A program made the position numbers and the translations under genes. A stretch of 64,000 bases of DNA from JADJOY01 sp016713535 [NCBI: Deltaproteobacteria bacterium] (GTDB taxonomy: Bacteria > JADJOY01). The stretch spans positions 62,001 to 126,000 of the forward strand of contig JADJOY010000030.1 of NCBI GenBank assembly GCA_016713535.1. Reading direction: 5' to 3'. Below are positions 55,323 to 64,000 of this stretch, one piece after another. The notes below the pieces were generated by a model that was not told the DNA's origin, searched no databases, and saw nothing but the letters and a program-made list of their open reading frames with translations. Position 1 is the first letter of the stretch, and every line of letters begins with the position of its first letter.

Positions 55323-58300
55323 CGACTTCTGGGAAGTCCTGCCGGACGGCAAGAGCCAGCCGGTCCCGCGGCCCGTCATCACGATCCTCGGCGCCGGCAT
55401 CACCGGGCTCACCATCGCGCACGAGTGCGCGGAGCGCGGCTTCATCGTGCAGGTCATCGAGGCTCAACAGGCCGCAGGGGATGCGGGCGGCGTCGCGATC
55501 GGCGGGATCGCGAAGACGCAGTACGCGGTCGCGATCGACGGCGAGCGCTTCACGCGCCCGCCGGTGCCGCACCTACCGTGGCTCACGATCGGTCGAGACG
55601 ACGATCGCGGGAACTTTCACCCCTACTCCGAGGGCGCGGCCGACGCTCGCGGGGTGACGAACGCTCGGAAGATCGAGGTGATCGCGGAACGACTCGTGGC
55701 GTACACCGGAGCGCTCGACGTGTTCGGGAAGGCCGCGGCGCCGCTCGAGGTGGTCATCGTCGGCCTCCACGACGACGAGCGGCTCGTCGATCCGGTCGCT
55801 GGCAGTCTCGAGGTCGCCGTCGAGCGGGTGTCGGAGGCCCTGAAGCTGGCGCTCGGAGCGACCAAGCGCCTCACGATCGATCACAGGATCGAGCGCCTCG
55901 ATCCGCACGCCGTCCCGCCCGGCGACCCCCGCCCCGGGTGGCGCATCGAGGTGCGGCCGGTGGTCGACGGCGTGGTGCTGCCGGGGGATCACGGCTACCG
56001 GTTCTTCCCGGCGTTCTACCGCCACGTCTTCGACACCATGCGCCGAACCACGGTGTTCGAGGGCGACGAGGCGACGCCGCGCACCACCTTCGACAACCTG
56101 GTCCCCACCCTCGACATCTCGGTGGCGCGCGAGAACGGCCGCTCCACCCACGACATCGTCAAGAAGCGCGCGCGTTCCCTCGAGGACGTGCGCTCGCTCT
56201 TCGAGTCCGTCGGTACAGGCCTCGGTTGGTCGCTCAAGGACATGGTCCGGTACGGCTACTTCGTCCTCAAGTACCTGACCTCGTGCACCGAGCGCCGCAC
56301 CGAATACGAGACCGGCCGCTACGAGGAGCGCCTGCGCAACGACCTCGGTCTGCCGCGCGTGAACCCGACGCGCACGTGGTTCGATTTCATCATGGGTCGC
56401 GCCGACGTCTCCAAGGGCTACCCGTACGCGGAGGACTTCCTCAAGCACCTGCGCTCGACGTCGCAGGCGCTGATCGCGATGTCGGAGCAGGAGGTGGACA
56501 TCCAGACCTTCGGCAACGTCCAGATGCAGCTCCTCCTCGACCACGTCCGGACCGGTGACGACACGGACATGACGCTCAACGGACCGACCACCGAGGCGTG
56601 GCTCCGGCACTGGAAGAGTCACCTTCGCCACCTCGGCGTGCGCTTCTTCCCGGGAACCGTCCGGAAGCTGGTGCTCGACGAGCGCGGAGAGCTCTTTCCG
56701 GAGGTCGTGGACGCCGATTCGGGCGAGACCGTCTCGCTCGGACCGTCCGCCGACGCCACGCACGAGCGGCGGTGGCGGGACGAGACGGGCGCGCACGGCT
56801 TCCTCGTGCCGTGCGCGGACCAAGATGGCTCGGACGACGTCAGTGGCAAGACCGTCACCGACCCACACCGAAGCTACTACTGGGCGAGCGCGCTCGCTCT
56901 CGACGAGCTCTGGCTGTTGCTCGCGGCGGTGGAGTCGAACCGCACCGCGGTGACCGCGGACGTCGCGATCGTCCACCTCGCGAACGGGGTGTTCGAGGCG
57001 ACCGGGACGCACGCGCTGCGAGACGGGAAAGACCGCTACGAAGCGGACGACAGGGCCGGCGTGATCCTGGCGTACAGCGCCGCTCCGAACGCCGGCGCCG
57101 GCACCCCGGCGGGTGACCTGATCGTCACGCGCCTCTCCGACAAGAAGCAGGCGCTCGAGGCGTTCCCGGGAAAGGCCGACTTCGACCTGCACCTCGTGAC
57201 GACGGCCGCTGGCAAGAAGTGCGCGGTGCTCTGCGAAAGTGGGCTGCTCGATCGCAAGGCCGACTTCGAGGCGGTGGGGCTCACCGTCGCCACCATCGAC
57301 GCGCGCATCTTCGGCTTCCTCTATTCGCGTGGCGCGAGGCGCGACTTCGAGCCTTACGACCCGGTCGTCGCGGACATGCAGGCGGGGCTCGGTCCCTCCT
57401 TCCGCCAGCTCAACCGCTGGCGCCTCAAGACCGAGCGCGACTCCGGCAAGCGCTGGCGTGCCGGCGAAGGCAAGCCCGCCGGGCACTTCATGCGCGGCTA
57501 CACCTTCCGAGACTTCTCCGGCCTGCAGTACTTCTGGGACTTCGACTTCAAGTTCAACCAGGGCCACAGCTACTTCCCGGACTCGGAGTACGGGCTCAGC
57601 TCGATCTCGCAGCCGCAGTTCTGGAAGCACGTCTCGTACAAGGGCTACCGCAGCATCGTCTCGTTCGACGTCGGCAACCTCTACCGCGGCTACCGCACCT
57701 CGCTGGCGCTCGCGGACCGCTACCGCGCGAACCCGAAGACCCGCTTCGTGCCGCATCCCGTGAGTGCCTGGAACAGCACGCGCGAGGAGCTCGACCTGCG
57801 CGTGTGGGACCAGATGAAGCGCGGCATGCGCGAGAACTTCGCTGACCGGCTGCCGCAAGCCCGCTACGTCCACGTCGACGACTTCCTCGAGTACGGCCGC
57901 CGCGACGGTCAGGTCCTGCCCGTCCGCAACCGCGCCCCGTTCCTGATCAACGCGCCCGGACAGTGGCAGCACGATCGCCCGACGCGCACCGGTTACGGAC
58001 CCACCATGATCGGGGACCCGTCCGACACGGGCGCCTGGTACCTGCTTCCGCAGACCCTCGACTGGTACGAGGTCAACAACCGTCGCTGGGTGGTCGCCGG
58101 GCCGCACATGAAGACGTTCACGCGCATGACCACCATGGAGGCGGCGAACGAGTCGGCGCGCCACGCGGTCAACCGGATCCTCCACCACATGGGCTTCGAG
58201 CTCGATCGCAACGACCGCGTGCGCCCCGGGTTCGCCACCTCCGGCCTCTTTCTGGGCGACTTCTGTCCGATCTGGAACATGGTCGACCACGAGCTCCCGG

Positions 58301-58743
58301 ACCTCGAGAGCCTCAAGCGCATCGACAGGCGCCTGCTCGACGGCGGGCTTCCGCACTTCGTGGACATCCTCGACCTCGAACCGCAGATGGAGGCGATCCT
58401 CGCCTCCCTGGAGATGGCCGACGGCGCCGTGGACATGGCCAAGGCGATCGGTGCGATCGTCGGTCAGCTCGGCAAGCTCAAGCTGCCGAAGGGTGGCGGG
58501 GTGCTGGCCGATCGCGCGGGAAAGCAGCTCGAGAAGGACTGGCACGTGCCGAACCTGCTCGGGCTCGTCGGTCGATTCTTCGACCCCGGCGCGATCTCGA
58601 GCGCCGCGGCGGAAGGGCCTCGGGGCTTCGCGCGCGAGATGCTGAAGGCCGTGCGCAAGGTGGACCCGGAGACACGCTCCAACGCCGGACCGTTGCTCAA
58701 GGCGGCCGAAGCCATCCTCGGCAACCTGTCCGGAGACGACTGA
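55300..58743 (+). CDS. Very large FAD-dependent desaturase/amine-oxidase-superfamily protein
   Basis: A 1,147-residue flavoprotein with AGGGAG before its GTG. The FAD-binding motif is PVITILGAGITGLTIAHECAERGFIVQVIEAQ. LPGDHGYRFFPAFYRHVFDTMRRT matches the phytoene/hydroxysqualene desaturase-type PGEHGFRFFPGFYRH. Further marks are VDIQTFGNVQMQLLLDH and SHLRHLGVRFFPGTVRKLVLDERG. Residues 550-780 and 780-1147 have no obvious counterpart in ordinary 450-650-residue desaturases. The late region (VNNRRWVVAGPHMKTFTRMTTMEAANESARHAVNRIL) resembles the usual C-terminal FAD-contact motif, so the extra domain is inserted. It likely dehydrogenates the operon's isoprenoid; the product is unknown. Confidence 0.8.
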   Translation: MTNPTPRDDFWEVLPDGKSQPVPRPVITILGAGITGLTIAHECAERGFIVQVIEAQQAAGDAGGVAIGGIAKTQYAVAIDGERFTRPPVPHLPWLTIGRDDDRGNFHPYSEGAADARGVTNARKIEVIAERLVAYTGALDVFGKAAAPLEVVIVGLHDDERLVDPVAGSLEVAVERVSEALKLALGATKRLTIDHRIERLDPHAVPPGDPRPGWRIEVRPVVDGVVLPGDHGYRFFPAFYRHVFDTMRRTTVFEGDEATPRTTFDNLVPTLDISVARENGRSTHDIVKKRARSLEDVRSLFESVGTGLGWSLKDMVRYGYFVLKYLTSCTERRTEYETGRYEERLRNDLGLPRVNPTRTWFDFIMGRADVSKGYPYAEDFLKHLRSTSQALIAMSEQEVDIQTFGNVQMQLLLDHVRTGDDTDMTLNGPTTEAWLRHWKSHLRHLGVRFFPGTVRKLVLDERGELFPEVVDADSGETVSLGPSADATHERRWRDETGAHGFLVPCADQDGSDDVSGKTVTDPHRSYYWASALALDELWLLLAAVESNRTAVTADVAIVHLANGVFEATGTHALRDGKDRYEADDRAGVILAYSAAPNAGAGTPAGDLIVTRLSDKKQALEAFPGKADFDLHLVTTAAGKKCAVLCESGLLDRKADFEAVGLTVATIDARIFGFLYSRGARRDFEPYDPVVADMQAGLGPSFRQLNRWRLKTERDSGKRWRAGEGKPAGHFMRGYTFRDFSGLQYFWDFDFKFNQGHSYFPDSEYGLSSISQPQFWKHVSYKGYRSIVSFDVGNLYRGYRTSLALADRYRANPKTRFVPHPVSAWNSTREELDLRVWDQMKRGMRENFADRLPQARYVHVDDFLEYGRRDGQVLPVRNRAPFLINAPGQWQHDRPTRTGYGPTMIGDPSDTGAWYLLPQTLDWYEVNNRRWVVAGPHMKTFTRMTTMEAANESARHAVNRILHHMGFELDRNDRVRPGFATSGLFLGDFCPIWNMVDHELPDLESLKRIDRRLLDGGLPHFVDILDLEPQMEAILASLEMADGAVDMAKAIGAIVGQLGKLKLPKGGGVLADRAGKQLEKDWHVPNLLGLVGRFFDPGAISSAAAEGPRGFAREMLKAVRKVDPETRSNAGPLLKAAEAILGNLSGDD

Positions 58744-58779
58744 GCGCCGGCCGAGCCACCGCTCGACCGGCGGCGGCCG

Positions 58780-61700
58780 TCACCGTCTCGCGGGCGGCAT
58801 CAGGAGGTCGGCGAGCCGTGCCCCGGCCGCCACCTCCTGCGCGGCGAACCAGACACTGGCGCGAGCCCGGGTGCGGTGGGCGTCGTCCTCGTCGGTGAGC
58901 AGCCCGGCGAGGTGGAGCTCGGCGCTGCGGGCGTGCAGCTCCATGTGCACCGCGTCGTATCGGTCGATCGCCTCGCGCCACAGCCGCACGGCACGGGCGC
59001 GGTCGCCGCGCGCCTCGGCGATCCCCGCGCGCAAGCTCTCCGCGAGTGGCGGCGCCGCGGGGAGCGGGAGGCCTCGCAAGGTGCTGGCGTCGCGCGCGGC
59101 ACGACGCAAGAGCCGCCGCGGTCGCCACCGCGCGAGCCCGGCGGGCGGCGCGAGGTGGCTGGCGGCCGCGGCCACCGCGATCCGTCCCCGCAGGTGGAGC
59201 ATCTCCATCCGCACGGCGGCCACCGCCAGGAACTGCGCCGCCTTCAGGCCCGGCCACGCTTCGGTGAGCACTCGCCACGCGTCCCACGGCCGGCCGTCGT
59301 AGAGGTGTGCCTGGGTCACGGCGAGCAGATGGTGATAGTGCTGGAAGAAGAACCCGTCGCGCGGCCAGGACGCGATCGCGCCGTCGGCCTCGGCGAGCGC
59401 ACGCTCGGGCGCATCGGCGGCGAGGTGGCGGAGCGCGGGCAGGCCCATCCGGTAGATGTTGGCCGCGAACTGGTCGCCGCGATCGAGCGCCGCGTCCAGC
59501 ACGCCGTCCACGCGCGCGGCGAGGCTCGTGAGGTCGCCCCGGTACGCGAGCGCCGCGAGCAGGAAGATGTTGGTCACCGCGACCTCCCACTCGGCTCCCA
59601 CGCATTGCAGCCGGTAGGTCTCGATCGCGCGCTCGGCGGCCTCGATCGACGACTTCCAGTCGGTCGAGAGCCAGTGCACGACCGCTTCGCACGAGAGCTG
59701 CCACGCGCGGTCGTACGGGCGTCCGGTCTCGTCGGCGAGGCGTCGCACCTCACGCAGGATCCGCAGCGAGCGCTCGCGCAGGCGCGGGTGGATGCGGAGC
59801 TCGAACGCCGCTTCGTAGGCCAGCGACCGCAGCACGCGCGACGGTTCACCGGCCGTGAGCGCCTCGCGCAGGTGGCGGACGCCGACCACGTCGGGCGCCG
59901 TGTTGTCCACGAAGGCGATGCTCGTGGACGCGGCCCACAGCGTGTCGAGCCGCGCCAGGATGGCCGGCTCGATCTCCGCCTCGTCGCGCCGCTCGAAGCG
60001 GAAGCCGCCCGCCACCGCCCGGGCTCGATTCCACATCGCGGATGCGATCGCGCGCGGAACGCTCGCCGGAACCTCGATGGCGAGCGCCGCGAGCACCTCG
60101 CGCATCAGCGCGCGACCACGCTCGACCTCGCCGGCGTGCAGGTACTGCTCGGCCGCGAGCCGGCGCAGCGTCACGTCGTCGGGCCCCACGTCGCCGCGCG
60201 GCGCGCCGAGCCGGGCGGCCTCCTCGTAGACCGCGCCGGCCCTGGCGCCGCGTCCGCCGAACGCCAGCGCGCGCGCGAGCCGCACCCGCAGCGCCCGACC
60301 TTCGCCATCGGCGGCCAGCTCGAGCCGCAGCTCGTAGAGCTCTGCCGCCTGGTCGAAGGCGAGCGCCGCCTCGGCGCGCTCCGCCGCGAGGCGCGCGTAG
60401 CTCGTGGCGAGCGCGCGTTCGCCGGCCTCGATCAGGTGCCCGACCAGCCGCCCGGGATTCTCGCCGCCGCGCTCGATCAGGGCGTCCACCAGCTGGCGGT
60501 GTCCGTCGCGCAGCGCGGCGGGAGCGAGCTGCGCCACGATCGTCTCGCGGAGGCGGTCGTGGAAGCACACCAGGGCGCGCTCGCCGCCGAGCGTGGTGGC
60601 GCGCAGGAACTGGCGCTTGACCAGGTCGTAGACGAGCACGCCCGCGCTCCCGGGGACGCGCGCGGCGCGCAGGATGACGTGCTGCTCGAGGGGCGCGCCC
60701 GCGACCGCCGCGGTCTCGACGATCGCTCGCTCCGCGGCCGAGAGCTCGGCGAGGCGCTCCGCGATCAGCTCGGCGACGATGTCGGCGGGGCGGGAGCCGT
60801 GCCGCACGAGTCCGCGCCTGAGCGCGCGAGCGATCTCGTTCGCGAAGAACGGCAGTCCACCCGACTCGCGCGCCAGCGCGGCGAGATCGACCGCCATCCC
60901 CGGAGGCCGAGGGCCCGCGATGCGCTCGATGAGCTCGCGCGCAGGCTCGTCACCGAGCGGCTCCAGGTCGAGGGTGGTCACGTCGACCTCGTCGCCGAGG
61001 ACCTGACGGGAGTCGAGCGCTTCGAGGAGCGGGCTCGCCCGTGGCGCTTCGCTGCGATGGGAGAGGATCAGCAGCATCGCGGGAGCCCGTGGCCCTCGCG
61101 CCAGCTCGCGCAGCAGCGCCGCGCTGTCCGCGTCTCCCCACTGCAGGTCGTCGATCCACATCACCAGACGCTGGCGAGCGGCCACGCGCGCGAGCAGCTC
61201 CTTGAGCGCCGCGAAGCCTTGCCGCCGACGCTCCTGCGGCTCGACCGCCTGCACCGAGGGCGCGGCCCCGCGCAGCACCGTCGCCGCCGCCAGCACCGGG
61301 AAGAGCTGGATCAGCGCGTCCGCCTGGAGCGGGACGAACGCCTGCGCAAGGTCGCGCGGCAGTCGACCGAGGAAGCGGCTCAGCTCGTCGACGATCTGGT
61401 CGAAGGCGCGGTACGGCACCGACTCGTGCGGATGGCAGCGGCTGCGGAGCACGAGCGTCGAGCGGGTGGTGACGTGGCGTCGCAGGAAGCGTCGGATGAG
61501 CTCCGACTTGCCGACTCCGGAGACTCCGCGGATCCGCACCACGACGGCGCCCTCGGCGCTCACCCGCCGCGCCGCTCGCGCGAGGACCTCGAGCTCGGCG
61601 TCCCGGCCCACGAACGGCGCGCTGGTGGCGGGCTCGGGCCCGAGCCCATCGGCTGCCGTCGCGCCCCGAGCCGGAGAATCGGGCGGCGCGTCCGACCCGA

Positions 61701-62637
61701 GCCCGCGCGCGAGCGAAGTGGGGAGCGTCAGCTCGATCGAGGTCGTGCCGAACGCCGGCGTCGCGTACGGGTCGCGGAGGGGGTGAACGTCGCCGCGCAC
61801 GGCGCTCACGATCGCGGCGCCGTCGGGGCGCGTGTCGGGATGGGGATCGAGCAGGGCCTCGACCAGCCGGTCGAGGGCCGGCGCAGTGGCGGGCGCGAGG
61901 GCGCTCGGAGGGCGTGCGAGGCCGCGCTGCTGGTCGCTGATGAGCTGGGGCCAGGAGCCGTCGAACGGCAAGCAGCCGGTCAGGGCCTCGAAGAGCATCA
62001 CGCCGACCCCGTACCAGTCGGTGGCCGGAGTGAGGGGACGCCCGAGCGCCTGCTCGGGCGACATGTAGTGAGGGGGCCCGACGGCGTCGACCGAGTGGTC
62101 GCCGCCGTGGATGAACGCGAGCCCGAAGTCGAGGAGCACGACGCGCCCTGTGGGAGTGACCAGCACGTTCGACGGCTTGACGTCGCGGTGCAAGAGACCC
62201 GCCGCGTGAATGGTCGAGAGGCCGGCGACGAGCTGAGGAATGGTCGCCGCGAGCCGCTCCGCGAGCGTGCCGTGCGTGCTGCGGCCGACGTGCTCGCCGC
62301 GGCGCACGAAGTCGACGAAGGGCTCGCCGTCCACGACCTCCATCGTGAAGAGCGCCTGGTCGCCGTCCACCACGAGCTCGTAGAGCTTCGCCAGGTTGGG
62401 GTGCGCCAGGTCGGCCACCGAGCGGAACTCCTGCTTGAGCCGGAGCAGGTCGCGGACGTCGACCTTGCGCAGCGTCTTGACCGCGACCTCGGCGCCGAGC
62501 TCGCGGTCGAACGCGCGATAGACGATCCCCATCCCGCCCGCGCCGAGCTCGCCGCGGAGGTCGAAGCGGTCGGGAAGCCCGGCGAGCACGTGCAGCCCCG
62601 CGGGCGTCGCGTTCCAGGAGGGGTCGCGTGCGCGCAT
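58780..62637 (-). CDS. Ser/Thr protein kinase fused to AAA ATPase and TPR region
   Basis: A 1,285-residue signalling protein. The kinase domain (residues about 25-290) has [34 protein letters not shown] and VLLDFGLAF, with APE replaced by SPE (MSPEQALG). An AAA_16/STAND-type ATPase follows (Walker [14 protein letters not shown]; Walker [14 protein letters not shown]). About 500 residues of helical repeats complete it ([39 protein letters not shown]...). No membrane segment. This architecture is frequent in Myxococcota. It converges with the isoprenoid operon, 36 bp between stops, and diverges from the glycosidase. Confidence 0.9.
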   Translation of the reverse strand: MRARDPSWNATPAGLHVLAGLPDRFDLRGELGAGGMGIVYRAFDRELGAEVAVKTLRKVDVRDLLRLKQEFRSVADLAHPNLAKLYELVVDGDQALFTMEVVDGEPFVDFVRRGEHVGRSTHGTLAERLAATIPQLVAGLSTIHAAGLLHRDVKPSNVLVTPTGRVVLLDFGLAFIHGGDHSVDAVGPPHYMSPEQALGRPLTPATDWYGVGVMLFEALTGCLPFDGSWPQLISDQQRGLARPPSALAPATAPALDRLVEALLDPHPDTRPDGAAIVSAVRGDVHPLRDPYATPAFGTTSIELTLPTSLARGLGSDAPPDSPARGATAADGLGPEPATSAPFVGRDAELEVLARAARRVSAEGAVVVRIRGVSGVGKSELIRRFLRRHVTTRSTLVLRSRCHPHESVPYRAFDQIVDELSRFLGRLPRDLAQAFVPLQADALIQLFPVLAAATVLRGAAPSVQAVEPQERRRQGFAALKELLARVAARQRLVMWIDDLQWGDADSAALLRELARGPRAPAMLLILSHRSEAPRASPLLEALDSRQVLGDEVDVTTLDLEPLGDEPARELIERIAGPRPPGMAVDLAALARESGGLPFFANEIARALRRGLVRHGSRPADIVAELIAERLAELSAAERAIVETAAVAGAPLEQHVILRAARVPGSAGVLVYDLVKRQFLRATTLGGERALVCFHDRLRETIVAQLAPAALRDGHRQLVDALIERGGENPGRLVGHLIEAGERALATSYARLAAERAEAALAFDQAAELYELRLELAADGEGRALRVRLARALAFGGRGARAGAVYEEAARLGAPRGDVGPDDVTLRRLAAEQYLHAGEVERGRALMREVLAALAIEVPASVPRAIASAMWNRARAVAGGFRFERRDEAEIEPAILARLDTLWAASTSIAFVDNTAPDVVGVRHLREALTAGEPSRVLRSLAYEAAFELRIHPRLRERSLRILREVRRLADETGRPYDRAWQLSCEAVVHWLSTDWKSSIEAAERAIETYRLQCVGAEWEVAVTNIFLLAALAYRGDLTSLAARVDGVLDAALDRGDQFAANIYRMGLPALRHLAADAPERALAEADGAIASWPRDGFFFQHYHHLLAVTQAHLYDGRPWDAWRVLTEAWPGLKAAQFLAVAAVRMEMLHLRGRIAVAAAASHLAPPAGLARWRPRRLLRRAARDASTLRGLPLPAAPPLAESLRAGIAEARGDRARAVRLWREAIDRYDAVHMELHARSAELHLAGLLTDEDDAHRTRARASVWFAAQEVAAGARLADLLMPPARR

Positions 62638-62812
62638 CGTCGTGTCGGTTCCGCGGCTCCGCTCGACCGGGCGCGATCGTAGACCGGGGGGGGGCGCGGG
62701 AAAAGCCGCGCCGCGCCACGGGCTAGTCCGGAGCGCCACGCATTGACCGCGGCGCGCCGCCGTTCCTACGATCGAACGGCGTGGTTCGCAGCGGACGCGC
62801 GGGAGGGGAGAC

Positions 62813-64000
62813 ATGAGGCATCGGCTCGGAGGGCGAGGATCGCTCGTGTGTGCGCTGGCTGCGATGCTCGCCGCCGCGGCGCCGGCGCCGGCGGCGCCGT
62901 ACGGCATCAACGCGCACGTGCCGGACGCGGCGCGGCTCGATCGCGCGGCGCAGGCGGGGATCGGCTGGATCCGCTGCGACTTCAACTGGACCATGCTCGA
63001 GCCCGCCCAGGACCAGTTCGCCTGGGCGATCTTCGATCAGCTCGTCGCGCTGGCGAACGCACGCGGGCTCCAGATCTACGCGACGATCGCGTACACGCCG
63101 TCGTGGGCGAACGGCGGCCAGGGCGGCAACGTGCCGCCCTCGAATCCGGCCGACTGGTACGCCGCGGTGTTCCAGATCGTGAGTCGCTACAAGGGCTCGG
63201 TACACCACTGGGGGATGTGGAACGAGCCGAACCTGGGTGATTTCTGGAGCGGCACGCGTACCCAGTACATCCAGGACATCCTCGTGAACGGCGCCGCCGC
63301 GGTGAAGGCCGCGGATCCCACCGCGCTGGTCGCGGGGCCCGATCTCGCGCACTTGAACTCGGGGAAGTGGGACCAGTGGCTCCGCGACGTGCTGCTGCAG
63401 GCCGGCGGCTCGCTCGACATCGTCACCCACCACCAGTACTCGGACGACGCGTACGGGACGCTCGACGCCCTCGACGGTCCCCTCAACGTCGCGAGCGTCA
63501 AGAAGATCATCGACGCGAACGGCGGCGGCTCGAAGCCGTTCTGGCTCACCGAGACCGGCTGGACCTCGAACGAGGTCGGCGAGCCCGATCAGGCGGACTT
63601 CTACCTCGAGCTCCTCGACGGCATGAACGCGCGTCCGTGGTGGCAGCGCATCTTTTTCTACGAGCTCATGGACGACCCCAACATCACCTCCAAGTGGGGG
63701 GTGCTGCGCAGCGACCTGAGCGCGAAGGAGAGCTACGCCGCGTACGCGGATCTCGTCGCGCTACGGCCGAACGGCGGGCGCCAGGCTCTTCCCGGTGGCG
63801 GCGCGACCTGGGAGGCGGAGAGCCAGCTCAACCACCAGGTCGGCCACGCCGACGGCTCGGCGTGGACCGCGACACCCGCCCTCGATCCGCAGGGCTACCT
63901 CGCGTTCGGGCCGTACACCACGGCGCTCCCGGGAGGGCTCGTGCTCGAGGCGCGCTTCCGGCTGCGCTCGTCGGTGGCGGGAGGTGCCGCAACCGTCGCG
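62813..64000 (+). CDS. Secreted clan-A glycosidase (GH39-like), 3' end outside window
   Basis: 396 codons visible. GGGAGGGGAG precedes the ATG. The signal peptide is LVCALAAMLAAAAPAPAAP. The barrel begins YGINAHVPDAARLDRAAQAGIGWIRCDFNWTMLEP, with VHHWGMWNEPNLGDFW (acid/base) and PFWLTETGWTSNEVG (nucleophile), typical of GH39/GH5-like enzymes. After residue about 330 a second domain starts (ATWEAESQLNHQVGHADGSAW), resembling a carbohydrate-binding beta-sandwich, and runs off the window. Probable substrate: plant or exopolysaccharide glycan. Confidence 0.85.
   Translation, partial: MRHRLGGRGSLVCALAAMLAAAAPAPAAPYGINAHVPDAARLDRAAQAGIGWIRCDFNWTMLEPAQDQFAWAIFDQLVALANARGLQIYATIAYTPSWANGGQGGNVPPSNPADWYAAVFQIVSRYKGSVHHWGMWNEPNLGDFWSGTRTQYIQDILVNGAAAVKAADPTALVAGPDLAHLNSGKWDQWLRDVLLQAGGSLDIVTHHQYSDDAYGTLDALDGPLNVASVKKIIDANGGGSKPFWLTETGWTSNEVGEPDQADFYLELLDGMNARPWWQRIFFYELMDDPNITSKWGVLRSDLSAKESYAAYADLVALRPNGGRQALPGGGATWEAESQLNHQVGHADGSAWTATPALDPQGYLAFGPYTTALPGGLVLEARFRLRSSVAGGAATVA

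Noticed and set aside
55573-58545. 990-codon minus-strand frame opposite the flavoprotein
   Set aside because: Shadow of the flavoprotein, with typical antisense composition and no domains.
58876-62682. 1,268-codon plus-strand open frame opposite the kinase gene
   Set aside because: Antisense shadow; it lacks recognisable domains and the minus strand carries clear kinase and ATPase motifs.

Overview
The window is high-GC DNA (about 70% by eye) from a Gram-negative bacterium. Several features point towards Myxococcota or a related former-deltaproteobacterial lineage: a spirochaete/mitochondria-like EF-G, many Gly/Ser-rich lipoproteins, a Ser/Thr kinase-AAA-TPR regulator, a bacterial homologue of plant cycloeucalenol cycloisomerase, and CrtC-like and SCP2-like lipid proteins. 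No rRNA, tRNA, CRISPR array or phage module was found. Many genes carry 1-nt frame breaks. The assembly probably has residual indel errors, worst at 36.2-40.4 kb; I annotate such genes over their full extent and flag the breaks.

Layout. 0-9.9 kb: fusA (partial) and polA on the minus strand, then a plus-strand run of a membrane LuxR-type regulator, a GAF/PAS sensor, a lipoprotein M19 dipeptidase, an unknown protein and a truncated glucose dehydrogenase. 10-16.3 kb: lipoprotein SodC, a nucleotidyltransferase scrap, a lipoprotein GH1 glycosidase, a PPOX-fold protein, a B12-binding radical SAM enzyme and a TVP38-like membrane protein. 16.6-22 kb: HMG-CoA synthase, a CTP-synthase-like amidotransferase, the cycloeucalenol cycloisomerase-like protein, a CBS-domain protein and a GH5 lipoprotein. 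22-31.6 kb: an RNA methyltransferase-pseudouridine synthase fusion interrupted by a palindromic element, YihY, glgC, a 1.9-kb tandem hairpin array, and a radical SAM-DUF2344 protein. 31.9-36 kb: two near-identical repeats flank an island with a RhuM-family gene. 36-40 kb: a badly frame-broken segment (FGE-like lipoprotein, unknown secreted protein, SDR). 39.5-51 kb: H1-tail/VOC protein, MaoC and CitE enzymes, a P-loop GTPase-like protein, GNAT, a beta-propeller lipoprotein, a TPR protein, GH92, a FadL-type porin and a Rieske protein. 51.2-58.7 kb: a tightly overlapping six-gene isoprenoid/lipid operon. 58.8-64 kb: the kinase-AAA-TPR regulator and a secreted clan-A glycosidase running off the window.

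Two things look least described. First, the 51.2-58.7 kb operon (prenyl synthase, two unknowns, CrtC-like, SCP2-like, 1,147-residue flavoprotein), together with HMG-CoA synthase and the cycloisomerase-like protein elsewhere in the window, suggests a modified isoprenoid or sterol-like lipid. Second, intergenic hairpins recur across the window with constant loops (ACGGAG, CTTCGT, AGGA, TTCCAT) while their arms differ in sequence yet stay complementary. They concentrate at gene 3' ends and build the 27-29 kb array.
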